Shown here piece by piece: positions 54,843-63,462 of a DNA stretch of 64,000 nt. The DNA comes from Luteimonas abyssi (GTDB lineage: Bacteria; Pseudomonadota; Gammaproteobacteria; Xanthomonadales; Xanthomonadaceae): the NCBI RefSeq assembly GCF_001482195.1, contig NZ_KQ759763.1, positions 225,023-289,022 of the forward strand. The letters are read 5' to 3'. Below the pieces are notes generated by a model. That model ran no database searches. It had not been told where the DNA came from and was given only the letters and a program-made list of their open reading frames with translations. The position numbers and the translations under genes were made by a program. Every line of letters starts with the position of its first letter. The first letter of the stretch is position 1.

Positions 54843-55025
54843 GATCGTCTCCTCTACCGGGCACAACGGCCGAGGAGGCCCAAGCGCGGACGTGTCGATC
54901 CAGCATAGGTCAGATCTGGAAGATTGTGCATCCAACGCAGGGATTTGGGCACGACTGCCCGGGCGTGTGTCCCTAATCTGCGGCGAAATGCCGAGCCTTC
55001 GGCGCCATAGCGAGAAACGGAACCC

Positions 55026-55703
55026 ATGAAGCTCTACGACGGTGGCGTGTCCCCCAACCCTTTCACAGTCCGCTTGTTCATCGCCGAGAGAGGAGGCTTG
55101 TCCCTGGAGGTAGAGGCCGTCGATCTGTTGAACCTGGCAAATCGTAGCGAGCCATACCTCTCGGTCAACCCGCGTGGCGAGGTCCCGGCCCTGCGGTTGG
55201 ATGACGGTACCGTGCTGACCGAGATCACCGCGATCTGCGAGTATCTCGATGAGGTCGCGGCCACCGGGCCGAGCCTGGTTGGCCAGACCGCCGAGCAGCG
55301 CGCGGCCACGCGGATGTGGACGCGACGAGTGGATCTGGAGGCCGCACAACGATTCATCGATTGGTGGCGTGGCAGCGAGGATGCCGACGCGTTCTATCGC
55401 GGCCATCGGGTGACGCAATCGGCAGGTCGCGAGGCAAACCGGCGCATCGCCGAGCAGGGGTTCGGCCGCCTGGACCAGGACCTTGCGGGCCGTAGCTTCT
55501 TCTTCGGCGAGCGTCCAGGCCTGGCGGACATCCTCCTGTTTGCGTTCATGTTCACCATGAAGGATGCGATTCCGTGGTTGAACCCGCCGGACCGGACGAA
55601 CGTCGCCGGCTGGTTCACGCGCATGAGCGAAAGGCCATCGGTTTCTGCCGCCCAGCAGCCCGTGCGCCTCATCCACGCCAGTGCCGGCGGCTCGGGCGCA
55701 TGA
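55026..55703 (+). CDS. Glutathione S-transferase family protein
   Basis: 225-residue protein with a thioredoxin-like N-terminal domain (MKLYDGGVSPNPFTVRLFIA, then NPRGEVPALRLDDGTVLTE-SI-type glutathione site with the cis-Pro in EVPAL) and a helical C-terminal domain (FFFGERPGLADILLFAFMFT). Substrate unknown; such enzymes detoxify electrophiles or isomerise. It shares codon style with the flanking AraC and NTF2-like genes. The next gene starts inside its stop codon, so the two are coupled. Confidence 0.9.
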   Translation: MKLYDGGVSPNPFTVRLFIAERGGLSLEVEAVDLLNLANRSEPYLSVNPRGEVPALRLDDGTVLTEITAICEYLDEVAATGPSLVGQTAEQRAATRMWTRRVDLEAAQRFIDWWRGSEDADAFYRGHRVTQSAGREANRRIAEQGFGRLDQDLAGRSFFFGERPGLADILLFAFMFTMKDAIPWLNPPDRTNVAGWFTRMSERPSVSAAQQPVRLIHASAGGSGA

Positions 55704-56152
55704 CCATGGCCACCATTGGGACCGGCGATTCGGCGGCTATCGAGCAAACGCTGCGAGCGGCGGCCGCTGATGTGGAGGCCGGTGACGTCGATCGCCTGAT
55801 GGCGTTGTTCGATGAGGGTAACGATGTCTTCCTTTTCGACTACTCGCCGCCTCGCCTCACGACGCTGGCGCAGCTCAGGCAGAACTTTGCTGCCTCGCTC
55901 GACGATATCGACGAGGCGATGACCTGCGACTACCGAGAGATCCACACGCAGATCCTCGCGCCTGATGCGGCCTGGTCCTGGGCGATCATGCACGTCGCCT
56001 TCCGCACCAGAAACGGCCAGGCGGTCGACCTTGTTGTCCGCGTCACGGACATTTGGCGCAAGCGCGAGGGACACTGGCGCGTCGTCCACGAGCACGCCTC
56101 GTTCCCGGTCGACATCGCCACCGGCGTGGCTGACCTACAGTCGACAAGCTGA
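55700..56152 (+). CDS. NTF2/SnoaL-like protein
   Basis: 150-residue single-domain protein of the SnoaL-like/NTF2 fold: AAADVEAGDVDRLMALFDEG, then WSWAIMHVAFRTRNGQAVDL and VTDIWRKREGHWRVVHEHAS. Often a small-molecule isomerase, dehydratase or a binding protein. Its ATG (55700) overlaps the GST stop as ATGA; a second ATG two codons later is possible. With the GST gene it forms the target of the neighbouring AraC regulator (inference). Confidence 0.85.
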   Translation: MTMATIGTGDSAAIEQTLRAAAADVEAGDVDRLMALFDEGNDVFLFDYSPPRLTTLAQLRQNFAASLDDIDEAMTCDYREIHTQILAPDAAWSWAIMHVAFRTRNGQAVDLVVRVTDIWRKREGHWRVVHEHASFPVDIATGVADLQSTS

Positions 56153-56181
56153 GAAAGCGGCGGCCGGGCCCGGTGCGGCGG

Positions 56182-56712
56182 CTACTCCGCAGGCGGCTGC
56201 TCGTCGCTTGCATGCACATGCGGATTGCCCTCGCCGTACACGCCGATGCCGTGGCGGAAGCTGAGTGTGCCGCCCAGCCAGCCGGCGCTCATCACCAGCA
56301 GCATCAACATGCCCGACTGCAGCAGGCCCCACGGCCACACCGCGGCGACCGGGTCGGGTGCGCGCAGCCACACACCCAGCCCGGCCATGGCGAGCACCAT
56401 CACCGCGACGATGAAATGGTTCCAGGCCGAGACGTGTCGGCGCACCACCTTGATCAGGAACATGTCGGCGGTGCCGACGACGCCGGCCAGCACACCGAAG
56501 GCCAGGCCGACGACGTTCATCCAGTACGCGGTCTGCGCCCAGAACGGCTGCCCCAGCCAGAGCGTGAGGATGTCGGCCGGGAACACCAGGCTCAGCAGCG
56601 CGATGGGATAGACCACCAGCATCGGGTGCAGCGGATGCTTGGCGATCGCCACCCGACTGCGCACGGTGTGGCTGGTGGTGTCGGGCCGGGGTTGTTCGAG
56701 AGTCTTTCGCAT
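56182..56712 (-). CDS. DUF2231 membrane protein of the oxidase operon
   Basis: 176-residue membrane protein with four helices of DUF2231 (HPLHPMLVVYPIALLSLVFP, GLAFGVLAGVVGTADM). Histidines at PLHPM and HVSAWNH could bind heme or metal. The C-terminal tail contains HVHASDEQ. Last gene of the oxidase operon; its ATG overlaps the stop of the upstream gene by 1 nt (TGATG). DUF2231 proteins are often found near oxidases but their role is unknown. Confidence 0.85.
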   Translation of the reverse strand: MRKTLEQPRPDTTSHTVRSRVAIAKHPLHPMLVVYPIALLSLVFPADILTLWLGQPFWAQTAYWMNVVGLAFGVLAGVVGTADMFLIKVVRRHVSAWNHFIVAVMVLAMAGLGVWLRAPDPVAAVWPWGLLQSGMLMLLVMSAGWLGGTLSFRHGIGVYGEGNPHVHASDEQPPAE

Positions 56713-57083
56713 CAGGCGCAGGGCGGCAGCATGAGGACGGGCACGGTGGTGAAGGTCACCGCGATGAGGGCGAGCACGGCGGCGAGGCCGGCGACGGCCG
56801 AGACGAACCGGTGCCGCCGTTCTGTCGCATCGGACTGTGGCCGCCGACGAAGTGGGTGCCATGCACGCCACGCCTGCAGGCCGAGGGCGGCGATGCCGGC
56901 GTAGGCCAGCAGCGTGAAGGCGATCAACAGCCAGGTGGCGAGCTCGGCACCGGCGAAGCGCTCGCGCAAGACATGTTCAGCGCAGGCCACGCCCTGCAGG
57001 CTGTAGACGGCGACGAAATGCAGCGCCCACACCGTCAGCGGCGCGGCGATGCCGATCAGCCGGAAGGGCAGCGGCGGCGCCAT
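56712..57083 (-). CDS. Small three-helix membrane protein of the oxidase operon
   Basis: 123-residue membrane protein starting MAPPLPFRLIGIAAPLTVWA, with three hydrophobic helices, a charged loop (RRRPQSDATERRHR) and a short tail (MLPPCA). Not recognised as a known oxidase subunit; it sits where subunit IV-like or assembly proteins are often found. Overlaps both neighbours by 1 nt (TGATG), so it is translated with subunits I-III and the DUF2231 gene. Confidence 0.75.
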   Translation of the reverse strand: MAPPLPFRLIGIAAPLTVWALHFVAVYSLQGVACAEHVLRERFAGAELATWLLIAFTLLAYAGIAALGLQAWRAWHPLRRRPQSDATERRHRFVSAVAGLAAVLALIAVTFTTVPVLMLPPCA

Positions 57084-59611
57084 CAGATCACCCTCGGAAA
57101 CATGTGGATCACGATCCAGGCGACGATGCCGATGCCGACGGTGTAGCGCCACAGGCCGGTGGCGATGCGGGCTTCCAGGGGGCGGGCGGCATCCACGTAA
57201 CCGGCGCGCGCGCGTGCCGCGACGAAGCCGGACACCAGTACCGCCACGACCACGTGCACCAGGTGGAAGCCGACCAGCGTCCACACCACCGAGGCGTAGG
57301 CGTGGGCCTGCGGCGGCCCGACGGGATCGGCCAGCGCGCTCACATGCACGATCGCCATGACGGCACCGAGTGCGGCGGTCGCCAGCAGTGCGGGCACGGC
57401 GGACGTGCCGCGCCGCAACGCGCGTCCGGCCCACCAGGTGGCGGCGCCTTGCGCCGCGAGCAGCGTCAGCGCCGCCAGCGGCAGGCCGAGCGGACCGATC
57501 GTCATGCCTTCGGGCGGCCACGCCGGCGTGCCCAGCCAGAGATAGAAGTACGCGAACACCAGCGACGCGAACAGCGAGCCGTCGATCAGCAGCGCGATCA
57601 CCAGCGCCCACCAACCCGGCGCGTTGCGCGCGCCGTACTGCGTCGGCAGGACGCGGCCGTCGCCGATGTCGAGCGCGCGCGGCGCGTGGCGGTCGCCGGT
57701 GGTCCACAACCAGGCGCCGAACAGGCCGAGCAGTGGCAACACCAGCAGGGCCGCGCCCCAGTAGACCTTGCCGATGAAGCAGGCGAGCAGGGCGGCGATG
57801 TTGAGCGCCGCCAGCAGGGGCCACCAGGTGGAGGTGGACACGCGGATCACCTGCTCGGGCTCGGCGCCGAGCAGGCCGGTGCCGAGGACTTCGCGGCGAC
57901 CGTCGCGGGGATCGCCGAGCAGGCCGTCGGCGCGCGCGCTGTCGTCGGCCAGCGCCGGCGTGGTCCACAACGGATAGCGGTCGTCGACCTTCGGTACGGA
58001 GGCGAAGTTGTATTGCGGGACCGGCCACGCGAGCGCCCACTCCATGGTGCCGGCGTCCCACGGATTGCGCTGGCGGGCACGATGTCCGTGGCGGAACGAC
58101 AATGCCACGTCGATCAGGATCGCCACCATGCCCACGGCGAGCACGAAACCGGCCGCCGTCGACAGCAGGTTGAGCCAGTGCACATTGAGGTCGAGCGGGT
58201 AGGTGTAGACCCGTCGCGGCAGGCCGAGCAGGCCGGTCAGGTGCATCGGCAGGAAGGCGAGATTGAAGCCGATGAACACCATCCAGAACGCGGTGCGGCC
58301 GATGCTCTCCGACGGCATCCGGCCGCTGACCAGCGGCAGCCAGTAGTACAGACCGGCGAACATCGGAAACATCAGCCCGCCGATCAGTACGTAGTGCAGA
58401 TGCGCGACCACGAAGTGGGTGTCGTGGGCCTGCCAGTCGAACGGGACGAAGGCCAGCATCACCCCGGTCAGCCCGCCCAGCACGAACACGAAGAAGAACC
58501 CGAACAGGTGCAGCATCGGCAGACGGAAGACCGGTCGTCCCGCCCACAGCGTGGCGATCCAGGCGAAGGTCTGGATGCCCATCGGGATCGCCACCGCCAT
58601 GCTCGCCGCGCTGAAGAACGCCAGCGCCAGCAGCGGGATGCCGACGGTGAACATGTGGTGCACCCACAGCCCGAAGCTGAGGAAGCCGGTGCCGACCAGC
58701 GCCAGCACGATCCAGGTGTAGCCGACGACAGGCCGGCGCGCGAACGTCGCCACCAGCATCGAGATCACGCCCGAGGCCGGCAGGAAGATGATGTAGACCT
58801 CCGGGTGCCCGAACAGCCAGAACAGGTGCTGCCACAGCAGCGGATCGCCGCCACGGGCGACCTCGAAGAACGCGAAGTCGAACGCGCGCTGGATCTCCAG
58901 CAGGATGCTGGCCAGGATCAGCGGCGGGAAGCCGAACGCGATCATGAAGGCCATCACCAGGATCGCCCAGCAGAACAACGGGATGCGCTGCAGGCTCATG
59001 CCCGGCGCGCGGGTGATCAGGATCGCGACGATGAGTTCCACCGCCGCGGTGACCGCGGCGATCTCGGCGAACGTCACCCCGATCAGCCAGAAGTCCGCGC
59101 CCAGCCCCGGGGAATACGTCGCATCGGTGAGCGGCACGTACATGAACCAGCCGCCGTCCGGTGCGGCGCCGAACAGGAAGCTGGAGTACAGGAACAACCC
59201 GCCGAACAGGTAGCACCACCAGCCGAACGCCGACATCCGCGGGAACGGCAGGTCGCGCGCGCCGAGCATCTTCGGCACCAGGTACATCGCGAAGCCTTCC
59301 ATGATCGGCACCGCGAACAGGAACATCATCGTGGTGCCGTGCATGGTCACGAACTGGTTGTAGCGCTCGGGATCGAGCACCTCCAGGCCGGGCCAGGCCA
59401 GTTGCAGGCGGATGAACATCGACAGCATCCCGCCGACCAGCAGGAAGGCGAAGCCGGTCAGGATGAAACGCAGTGCGATGGTGCTGTGGTTGACCGCGGT
59501 GAGCTGGCCGATCAGTCCAGGCGCGTTGCCCCAGATGCGCGCCAGCGCCTGCAGGCGGCGGCGGTTCTCGGTCTCGTCGATGTGGCCGGGGCCCTGGGCG
59601 GCGGAGGTCAT
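57083..59611 (-). CDS. Cytochrome c oxidase subunit I-III fusion
   Basis: 842-residue heme-copper oxidase in which subunits I and III are one chain. Subunit I supplies His91 (heme a), the CuB site with His269-Tyr273 cross-link (GHPEVY), His318/His319, and His404/His406 (AHLHY). A linker of ~120 residues carries the loop PKVDDRYPLWTT; the rest (from ~residue 670, WWALVIALLIDGSLFASLVF) is subunit III. The ATG (59609-59611) overlaps the subunit II stop as ATGA. Reduces O2 with electrons from the CuA site and pumps protons. Confidence 0.95.
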   Translation of the reverse strand: MTSAAQGPGHIDETENRRRLQALARIWGNAPGLIGQLTAVNHSTIALRFILTGFAFLLVGGMLSMFIRLQLAWPGLEVLDPERYNQFVTMHGTTMMFLFAVPIMEGFAMYLVPKMLGARDLPFPRMSAFGWWCYLFGGLFLYSSFLFGAAPDGGWFMYVPLTDATYSPGLGADFWLIGVTFAEIAAVTAAVELIVAILITRAPGMSLQRIPLFCWAILVMAFMIAFGFPPLILASILLEIQRAFDFAFFEVARGGDPLLWQHLFWLFGHPEVYIIFLPASGVISMLVATFARRPVVGYTWIVLALVGTGFLSFGLWVHHMFTVGIPLLALAFFSAASMAVAIPMGIQTFAWIATLWAGRPVFRLPMLHLFGFFFVFVLGGLTGVMLAFVPFDWQAHDTHFVVAHLHYVLIGGLMFPMFAGLYYWLPLVSGRMPSESIGRTAFWMVFIGFNLAFLPMHLTGLLGLPRRVYTYPLDLNVHWLNLLSTAAGFVLAVGMVAILIDVALSFRHGHRARQRNPWDAGTMEWALAWPVPQYNFASVPKVDDRYPLWTTPALADDSARADGLLGDPRDGRREVLGTGLLGAEPEQVIRVSTSTWWPLLAALNIAALLACFIGKVYWGAALLVLPLLGLFGAWLWTTGDRHAPRALDIGDGRVLPTQYGARNAPGWWALVIALLIDGSLFASLVFAYFYLWLGTPAWPPEGMTIGPLGLPLAALTLLAAQGAATWWAGRALRRGTSAVPALLATAALGAVMAIVHVSALADPVGPPQAHAYASVVWTLVGFHLVHVVVAVLVSGFVAARARAGYVDAARPLEARIATGLWRYTVGIGIVAWIVIHMFPRVI

Positions 59612-60486
59612 GGGCCCGTCTCCACGTCGGTTGCCGATGGCACGACATCCGGCTCGCGCGCGGCGTCGGATCCCATGCCGACGGCATGCCTGGCACGCGT
59701 GCGCGCGCGCAGTGCATCGGCAGCATTGCCAGCGCGTGCACCTGCACCGGACCCATCGCCACGTCCGGTGTCGGTGGCATCGGCGTCTCCACCGCCGTCG
59801 CGCCAGGCGAGCCACGCATCGGGCGGCATGACATCCACCGCGAAGATCATATGGGTGTGTTCGAGCCCGCAGAACTCCGCACATTGGCCGCGCATCGGTC
59901 GCCCGCCGTCGTCGTCCACGCGGAGCCGCAGGACGTTGACGCGGCCGGGGACGGCATCGATCTTGCCGCCGAGGCGCGGAATCCAGAAGCTGTGCACCAC
60001 GTCCTCGCTGTGGATCCGGAACTCCACCATCTCGCCACGCGGCAGGTGCAGGGTGGTGCCGCTGCGGGCACGTACGGCGCCGTCGGCGTCGAGGTAGCGG
60101 AAGTCCCATTCCCACTGACGCGCGAACACGTCGATCACATGTTCCGGCTGCACGCCGACGCCGGTGACGCGGGCACTGATCCAGGTGCCCCACGCGAGCA
60201 GGCCGACCAGCACGGTGGTCGGCAGCACCAGCCCGCCGACCACGATCAATCGAACCGGCTGCGACAGCGCACGCGTATTGCGGCCGCGAAACAGCGCCCA
60301 GCACACGAAGACCATCACCAGCAGCCAGACCGATCCGAACAGCCCGGCCATCAACCACCAGGTCTGTGCGATCGCTTCCGCGGACGGGCCGGCGGGATCG
60401 AGCGTGGATTGCGGACCACGCGTACAACCGACGGACACGAACACCGCAGCGCATGCGGTCAAGAAAATGCGATGGCTGCGCCGCAT
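59608..60486 (-). CDS. Cytochrome c oxidase subunit II
   Basis: 292-residue lipoprotein (lipobox SVGC, Cys21) with two membrane helices and a periplasmic cupredoxin domain. The CuA site is complete: His165, Cys202 and Cys206 in GQCAEFCGLEH, His210 and Met213. No cytochrome c domain is fused, but a Gly/Ala/Asp-rich tail of ~70 residues follows. First gene of the oxidase operon, overlapping the subunit I-III gene by 4 nt. The start at 60486 opens the lipoprotein signal. Confidence 0.95.
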   Translation of the reverse strand: MRRSHRIFLTACAAVFVSVGCTRGPQSTLDPAGPSAEAIAQTWWLMAGLFGSVWLLVMVFVCWALFRGRNTRALSQPVRLIVVGGLVLPTTVLVGLLAWGTWISARVTGVGVQPEHVIDVFARQWEWDFRYLDADGAVRARSGTTLHLPRGEMVEFRIHSEDVVHSFWIPRLGGKIDAVPGRVNVLRLRVDDDGGRPMRGQCAEFCGLEHTHMIFAVDVMPPDAWLAWRDGGGDADATDTGRGDGSGAGARAGNAADALRARTRARHAVGMGSDAAREPDVVPSATDVETGP

Positions 60487-60688
60487 GGCTGTCCGATCGT
60501 CCTCAGCAGGTCCCCGCGCCGTCGGATGAGGACGCGGTACAACGCTAAAGGGCGACGCGGGCAGACGATGTGAATGCGGCGATCACGTGCCTGTATCGGA
60601 CGCCCGGAATCGTCCGCGGGCCGATGATCACCGCGAGGAATGGCCACGGACTCGGGCGACAGGCGCCCTTGCTCCGGGGCGATCTGCG

Positions 60689-61063
60689 TCAGGCGCCGAC
60701 GCGTGCGCGTACCGCGGCCACGTCGCGGACCTGGCGGATCTCGATGCAACCGGTCTTCGACCAAGCGAACCCTTCGGCGATCCGCACCGCCTCGTCCAGG
60801 CTGTCCGCCTCGATCAGGTTGAACCCGGCGAGCACTTCGCGGGTTTCCGCGAACGGGCCATCGGTGATGGTGGTGCGTCCGTCGTGCACTCGCACGCTGC
60901 GTGCGGTGGCCGGCGATTCGAGTTGCTGGAAGCCGAGCAGGGTGCCTTCGGCCCGCAGCCGGTCGGCCTTGAGCAGGCAGTCGCGCATCATGGTGTCGAA
61001 TTCGCCTTCGGGCAGGGCGGCGAGCTTGTCTTCGTCGATGTACACCAGCAGGAGATACTGCAT
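60689..61063 (-). CDS. YCII-like protein
   Basis: 124-residue protein of the YCII/DGPF family: MQYLLLVYIDEDKLAALPEG and TTITDGPFAETREVLAGFNL, then FAWSKTGCIEIRQV. Family members have a ferredoxin-like fold and are common next to ECF sigma factors, but none is adjacent here. No strong ribosome site is seen at the ATG. The next gene upstream on this strand is the BON gene, with a terminator between, so this is a single gene. Confidence 0.88.
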   Translation of the reverse strand: MQYLLLVYIDEDKLAALPEGEFDTMMRDCLLKADRLRAEGTLLGFQQLESPATARSVRVHDGRTTITDGPFAETREVLAGFNLIEADSLDEAVRIAEGFAWSKTGCIEIRQVRDVAAVRARVGA

Positions 61064-61188
61064 CGAGGGCGATCCGGGAACGGTGAGCGGCGAGGATAGT
61101 GCGCTTCGCGGCGTTGCGCATCCGCCATCCGATATGCCGTGCACGGGCGATGCCGGCGGCCCGAAGTATTGCGTGTCTGAGTGCGGCC

Positions 61189-61220
61189 AAAAAAAACGCG
61201 GCGCCGTCGGGCGCCGCGTT
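61189..61220 (-). terminator. Strong intrinsic terminator of the BON-domain gene
   Basis: An 11-bp perfect stem (AACGCGGCGCC, 61195-61205, pairing with 61210-61220) with loop GTCG, followed on the minus strand by eight Ts. It lies 40 nt downstream of the BON gene stop. Confidence 0.9.
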
Positions 61221-61259
61221 CTTCACCCGTCATGCAGACAGGCGGTATGGAACGAGGTG

Positions 61260-61631
61260 TCAGTTGGCGGCGTGCGCGCTCGCCACCGTCAGGTCGGTGT
61301 TGTCCACGCGGACCACGCCCTCGATCTCCTGGGTGATCTCGACGGCCTTGTCGGCCTGCATCTGGGTGTCGACGTTGCCCGAGAGCGCGACGACGCCATT
61401 GGTGGTCACGACGCGGATGTCGGTGCCCGCCACGTCGGAGTCGGCGACCAGGCTCGACTTCACCTTGGTGGTGATCCAGGTGTCGTTGACGGGCTGGTCG
61501 GAGTCCGCCGCCGCCATGCGATCGGTGTTGGTCGGCTCCTGATCCTGAGCCATCGCGCCACCGGCGACGAACATCAGGCCAGCGGACAGGGCGACGGCAA
61601 GAGCGGCGTTCTGGGTGCGGAAACGATTCAT
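61260..61631 (-). CDS. Exported BON-domain protein
   Basis: 123-residue exported protein. The signal peptide MNRFRTQNAALAVALSAGLM...AMAQ leads to a BON domain (TWITTKVKSSLVADSDVAGT, GVVALSGNVDTQMQADKAVE, GVVRVDNTDL), a periplasmic lipid-binding-like module related to OsmY. The start at 61631 has GAGG about 11 nt upstream. A strong terminator follows, so it is transcribed alone. Confidence 0.9.
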   Translation of the reverse strand: MNRFRTQNAALAVALSAGLMFVAGGAMAQDQEPTNTDRMAAADSDQPVNDTWITTKVKSSLVADSDVAGTDIRVVTTNGVVALSGNVDTQMQADKAVEITQEIEGVVRVDNTDLTVASAHAAN

Positions 61632-61854
61632 GGCGGTGTTGCCTCGTGCAGTGAATGTGGGACCGAGTGTTCCGCCACGACCGTTCACGACGCGTGACCG
61701 CGAACGCCCGATTCGTGAAAAAACCGGGCAAAACCGCTCACGAGCGGGAACGCAGGCTGAGCGGACACCGTTGGAAACGATTACTGACGGCACGACGGTT
61801 CGGCGAAGATTGCCCGCAGCAGCGAACGGCGAGCGATTCGCGACGGCGTGCGCG

Positions 61855-62244
61855 TCAGATCCGCACCATGCGTCGCATCAGATGCTCCAAGGTCGCGTCG
61901 GGGGTCGCGTGACAGCGGCCCATGTGCACGGTCGAGGTCTGCACGACCGCACTGCGTTGCGCGGTGAGCCAATGGAAGCGCGCGCGATGCGGCAGCAGGC
62001 CGATCGGCCCTGCTTCCGCGCCGCCGGCGCAGAGACGGGGAATCGCCGCCAGCGCGCGTGCGATGCCATCCACGTCCGCGCCGGGACACAGCGCCAGGAG
62101 CCGCGCGGGATCGAGTTCGATGCGGGCTTCCAGCCAGCGCAGGCGTTCGCACGACAACAGGATGCCGACGTTGATGAACTCCTCGCGCTCGACCCGCGGC
62201 ACCACCCGGATCACGGCGTAGTCGTAGGTGTCAGCCCCGTGCAC
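61855..62244 (-). CDS. DUF3037 protein coupled to a HipA-like kinase
   Basis: 129-residue cytoplasmic protein of the DUF3037 family: MHGADTYDYAVIRVVPRVER, EEFINVGILLSCERLRWLEA and ARLLALCPGADVDGIARAL. Its start lies 14 nt inside the end of the HipA-like gene, so the two are very likely translated together. Function unknown. The residual C-terminal part (MGRCHATPDATLEHLMRRMV) is conserved in composition with family members. Confidence 0.87.
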   Translation of the reverse strand: MHGADTYDYAVIRVVPRVEREEFINVGILLSCERLRWLEARIELDPARLLALCPGADVDGIARALAAIPRLCAGGAEAGPIGLLPHRARFHWLTAQRSAVVQTSTVHMGRCHATPDATLEHLMRRMVRI

Positions 62245-63004
62245 GGCGGATCTCCTCGACGAACGCCTCGCGGCCGTGCAGGCGACGCGTCAGCCAGGTC
62301 ACGTAGGCGTCGCGTTGTGCCCGAGGTGAGCCGAACGCATCCGGCCCTTCGAGCCAGGCATCGGGCAGGGCGGCCACGATGTCGGCGATCACGGCATCGT
62401 CCAGACGCGATGCGCAGTCGGCATCCGCCGCGGCGATGTCGTCGGCCCACGGCAGCAGGACGTGATCGCGGATCAACGGAAACGCTGCGGTCGCGCGGCC
62501 GGTGTCGCCGTCCCAGCCGTGCTGGAAGTACAGCGACGCGCCATGGTCGATCAGATGCAGCCGCCGGTGCCACAGCATCAGGTTGGGATTGCGCACGGTC
62601 CGGTCGACATTGCTGACGTAGGCATCGAACCAGACGATCCGCGAGGCGAGTGCGGCATCGGGATCCCAGGCGAGCGGATCGAAGTTGATCGCACCGGGCA
62701 GGTAATCGAGCGCGAGGTTGAGGCCACCGCTGGCCTGGATCAGGTGTTGGATCTCCGGGTCGCCCTCGGTCCGCGCCAGCACCGGGTCGAGTTCGGCGAA
62801 CACGAGTTCGGGCACCGGCAGCGCCAGCGTCTGCGCGATGCGCCCGGCGATCCATTCCGCGACCAAAGCCTTCGCACCCTGGCCGGCGCCGCGGAACTTG
62901 AGGACGTACATGCCGTCGTCGTCGGCTTCCACCACGGCCGGCATCGAGCCGCCCTCGCGCAGCGGCGCCACATAGCGGGTGATCTGGACGGTGCGCGATG
63001 TCAT
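62231..63004 (-). CDS. HipA-like kinase
   Basis: 257-residue protein of the HipA-like kinase family, without the N-terminal HipA extension. ATP-site lysine in VLKF (Lys36), the catalytic loop DAYVSNVDRTVRNPNL with Asp127 and Asn132/Asp134/Asn139, and the metal-binding DHG (Asp153-Gly155, LIDHGASLY). The motifs look intact, so it is probably an active kinase. No HipB-like DNA-binding partner is present; instead a DUF3037 gene overlaps its end. Confidence 0.88.
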   Translation of the reverse strand: MTSRTVQITRYVAPLREGGSMPAVVEADDDGMYVLKFRGAGQGAKALVAEWIAGRIAQTLALPVPELVFAELDPVLARTEGDPEIQHLIQASGGLNLALDYLPGAINFDPLAWDPDAALASRIVWFDAYVSNVDRTVRNPNLMLWHRRLHLIDHGASLYFQHGWDGDTGRATAAFPLIRDHVLLPWADDIAAADADCASRLDDAVIADIVAALPDAWLEGPDAFGSPRAQRDAYVTWLTRRLHGREAFVEEIRRARG

Positions 63005-63169
63005 CGCCGCGCAGGATAGCGGTTCGCGTCGTCGTCGTGTCGCACGAAGGCCCGCCCTGCGGAGCGGGATCGCGCGGTCGTCGCGATACGCACGAGCGAC
63101 GCGAGGCGGTGCGCGGAATTGCGGGTGCCGTCCCTGGCGGGCGGCATGCCGGTGGCGCCAGGGGGCGCG

Positions 63170-63454
63170 TCAGTCGGCTTCGCCGCGCCCCTGTGCACGG
63201 GCACGGGCGATCACGGCGCGGACCTGCGCGCGATCCTGGTGGCGCGAGATCGCCACGGCGCCCAGCGACAAGGCGATCTCGCGCAGGTCGGCGGGGATGT
63301 CGTAATGCGCGCCGCTGGTCTTGTTCTGGAACGCGCGCCTGGGCATCCCCAGTCGCGTTGCGAAGGCGTGCAGTTCGTCGAGCGTGTCGGCCATCAGGTG
63401 CGCCCAGCGGCGGCCACGCCACAGGGTGACCGCATCGTCCACGTACACCGCCAT
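63170..63454 (-). CDS. DUF4031 protein
   Basis: 94-residue protein: MAVYVDDAVTLWRGRRWAHL, MADTLDELHAFATRLGMPRR and KTSGAHYDIP are characteristic of DUF4031. Function unknown; the acidic pair at YVDD and His in AHYD suggest a metal site (inference). It starts 8 nt after the stop of the DUF3016 gene on the same strand, so they may be co-transcribed. Confidence 0.87.
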   Translation of the reverse strand: MAVYVDDAVTLWRGRRWAHLMADTLDELHAFATRLGMPRRAFQNKTSGAHYDIPADLREIALSLGAVAISRHQDRAQVRAVIARARAQGRGEAD

Positions 63455-63462
63455 GCCCGGCG

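Noticed and set aside
57104..60097. Open frame of 997 codons on the plus strand opposite the oxidase operon
   Set aside because: The minus strand holds complete oxidase subunits with all metal ligands; the plus frame is His/Gln/Arg-rich without structure.
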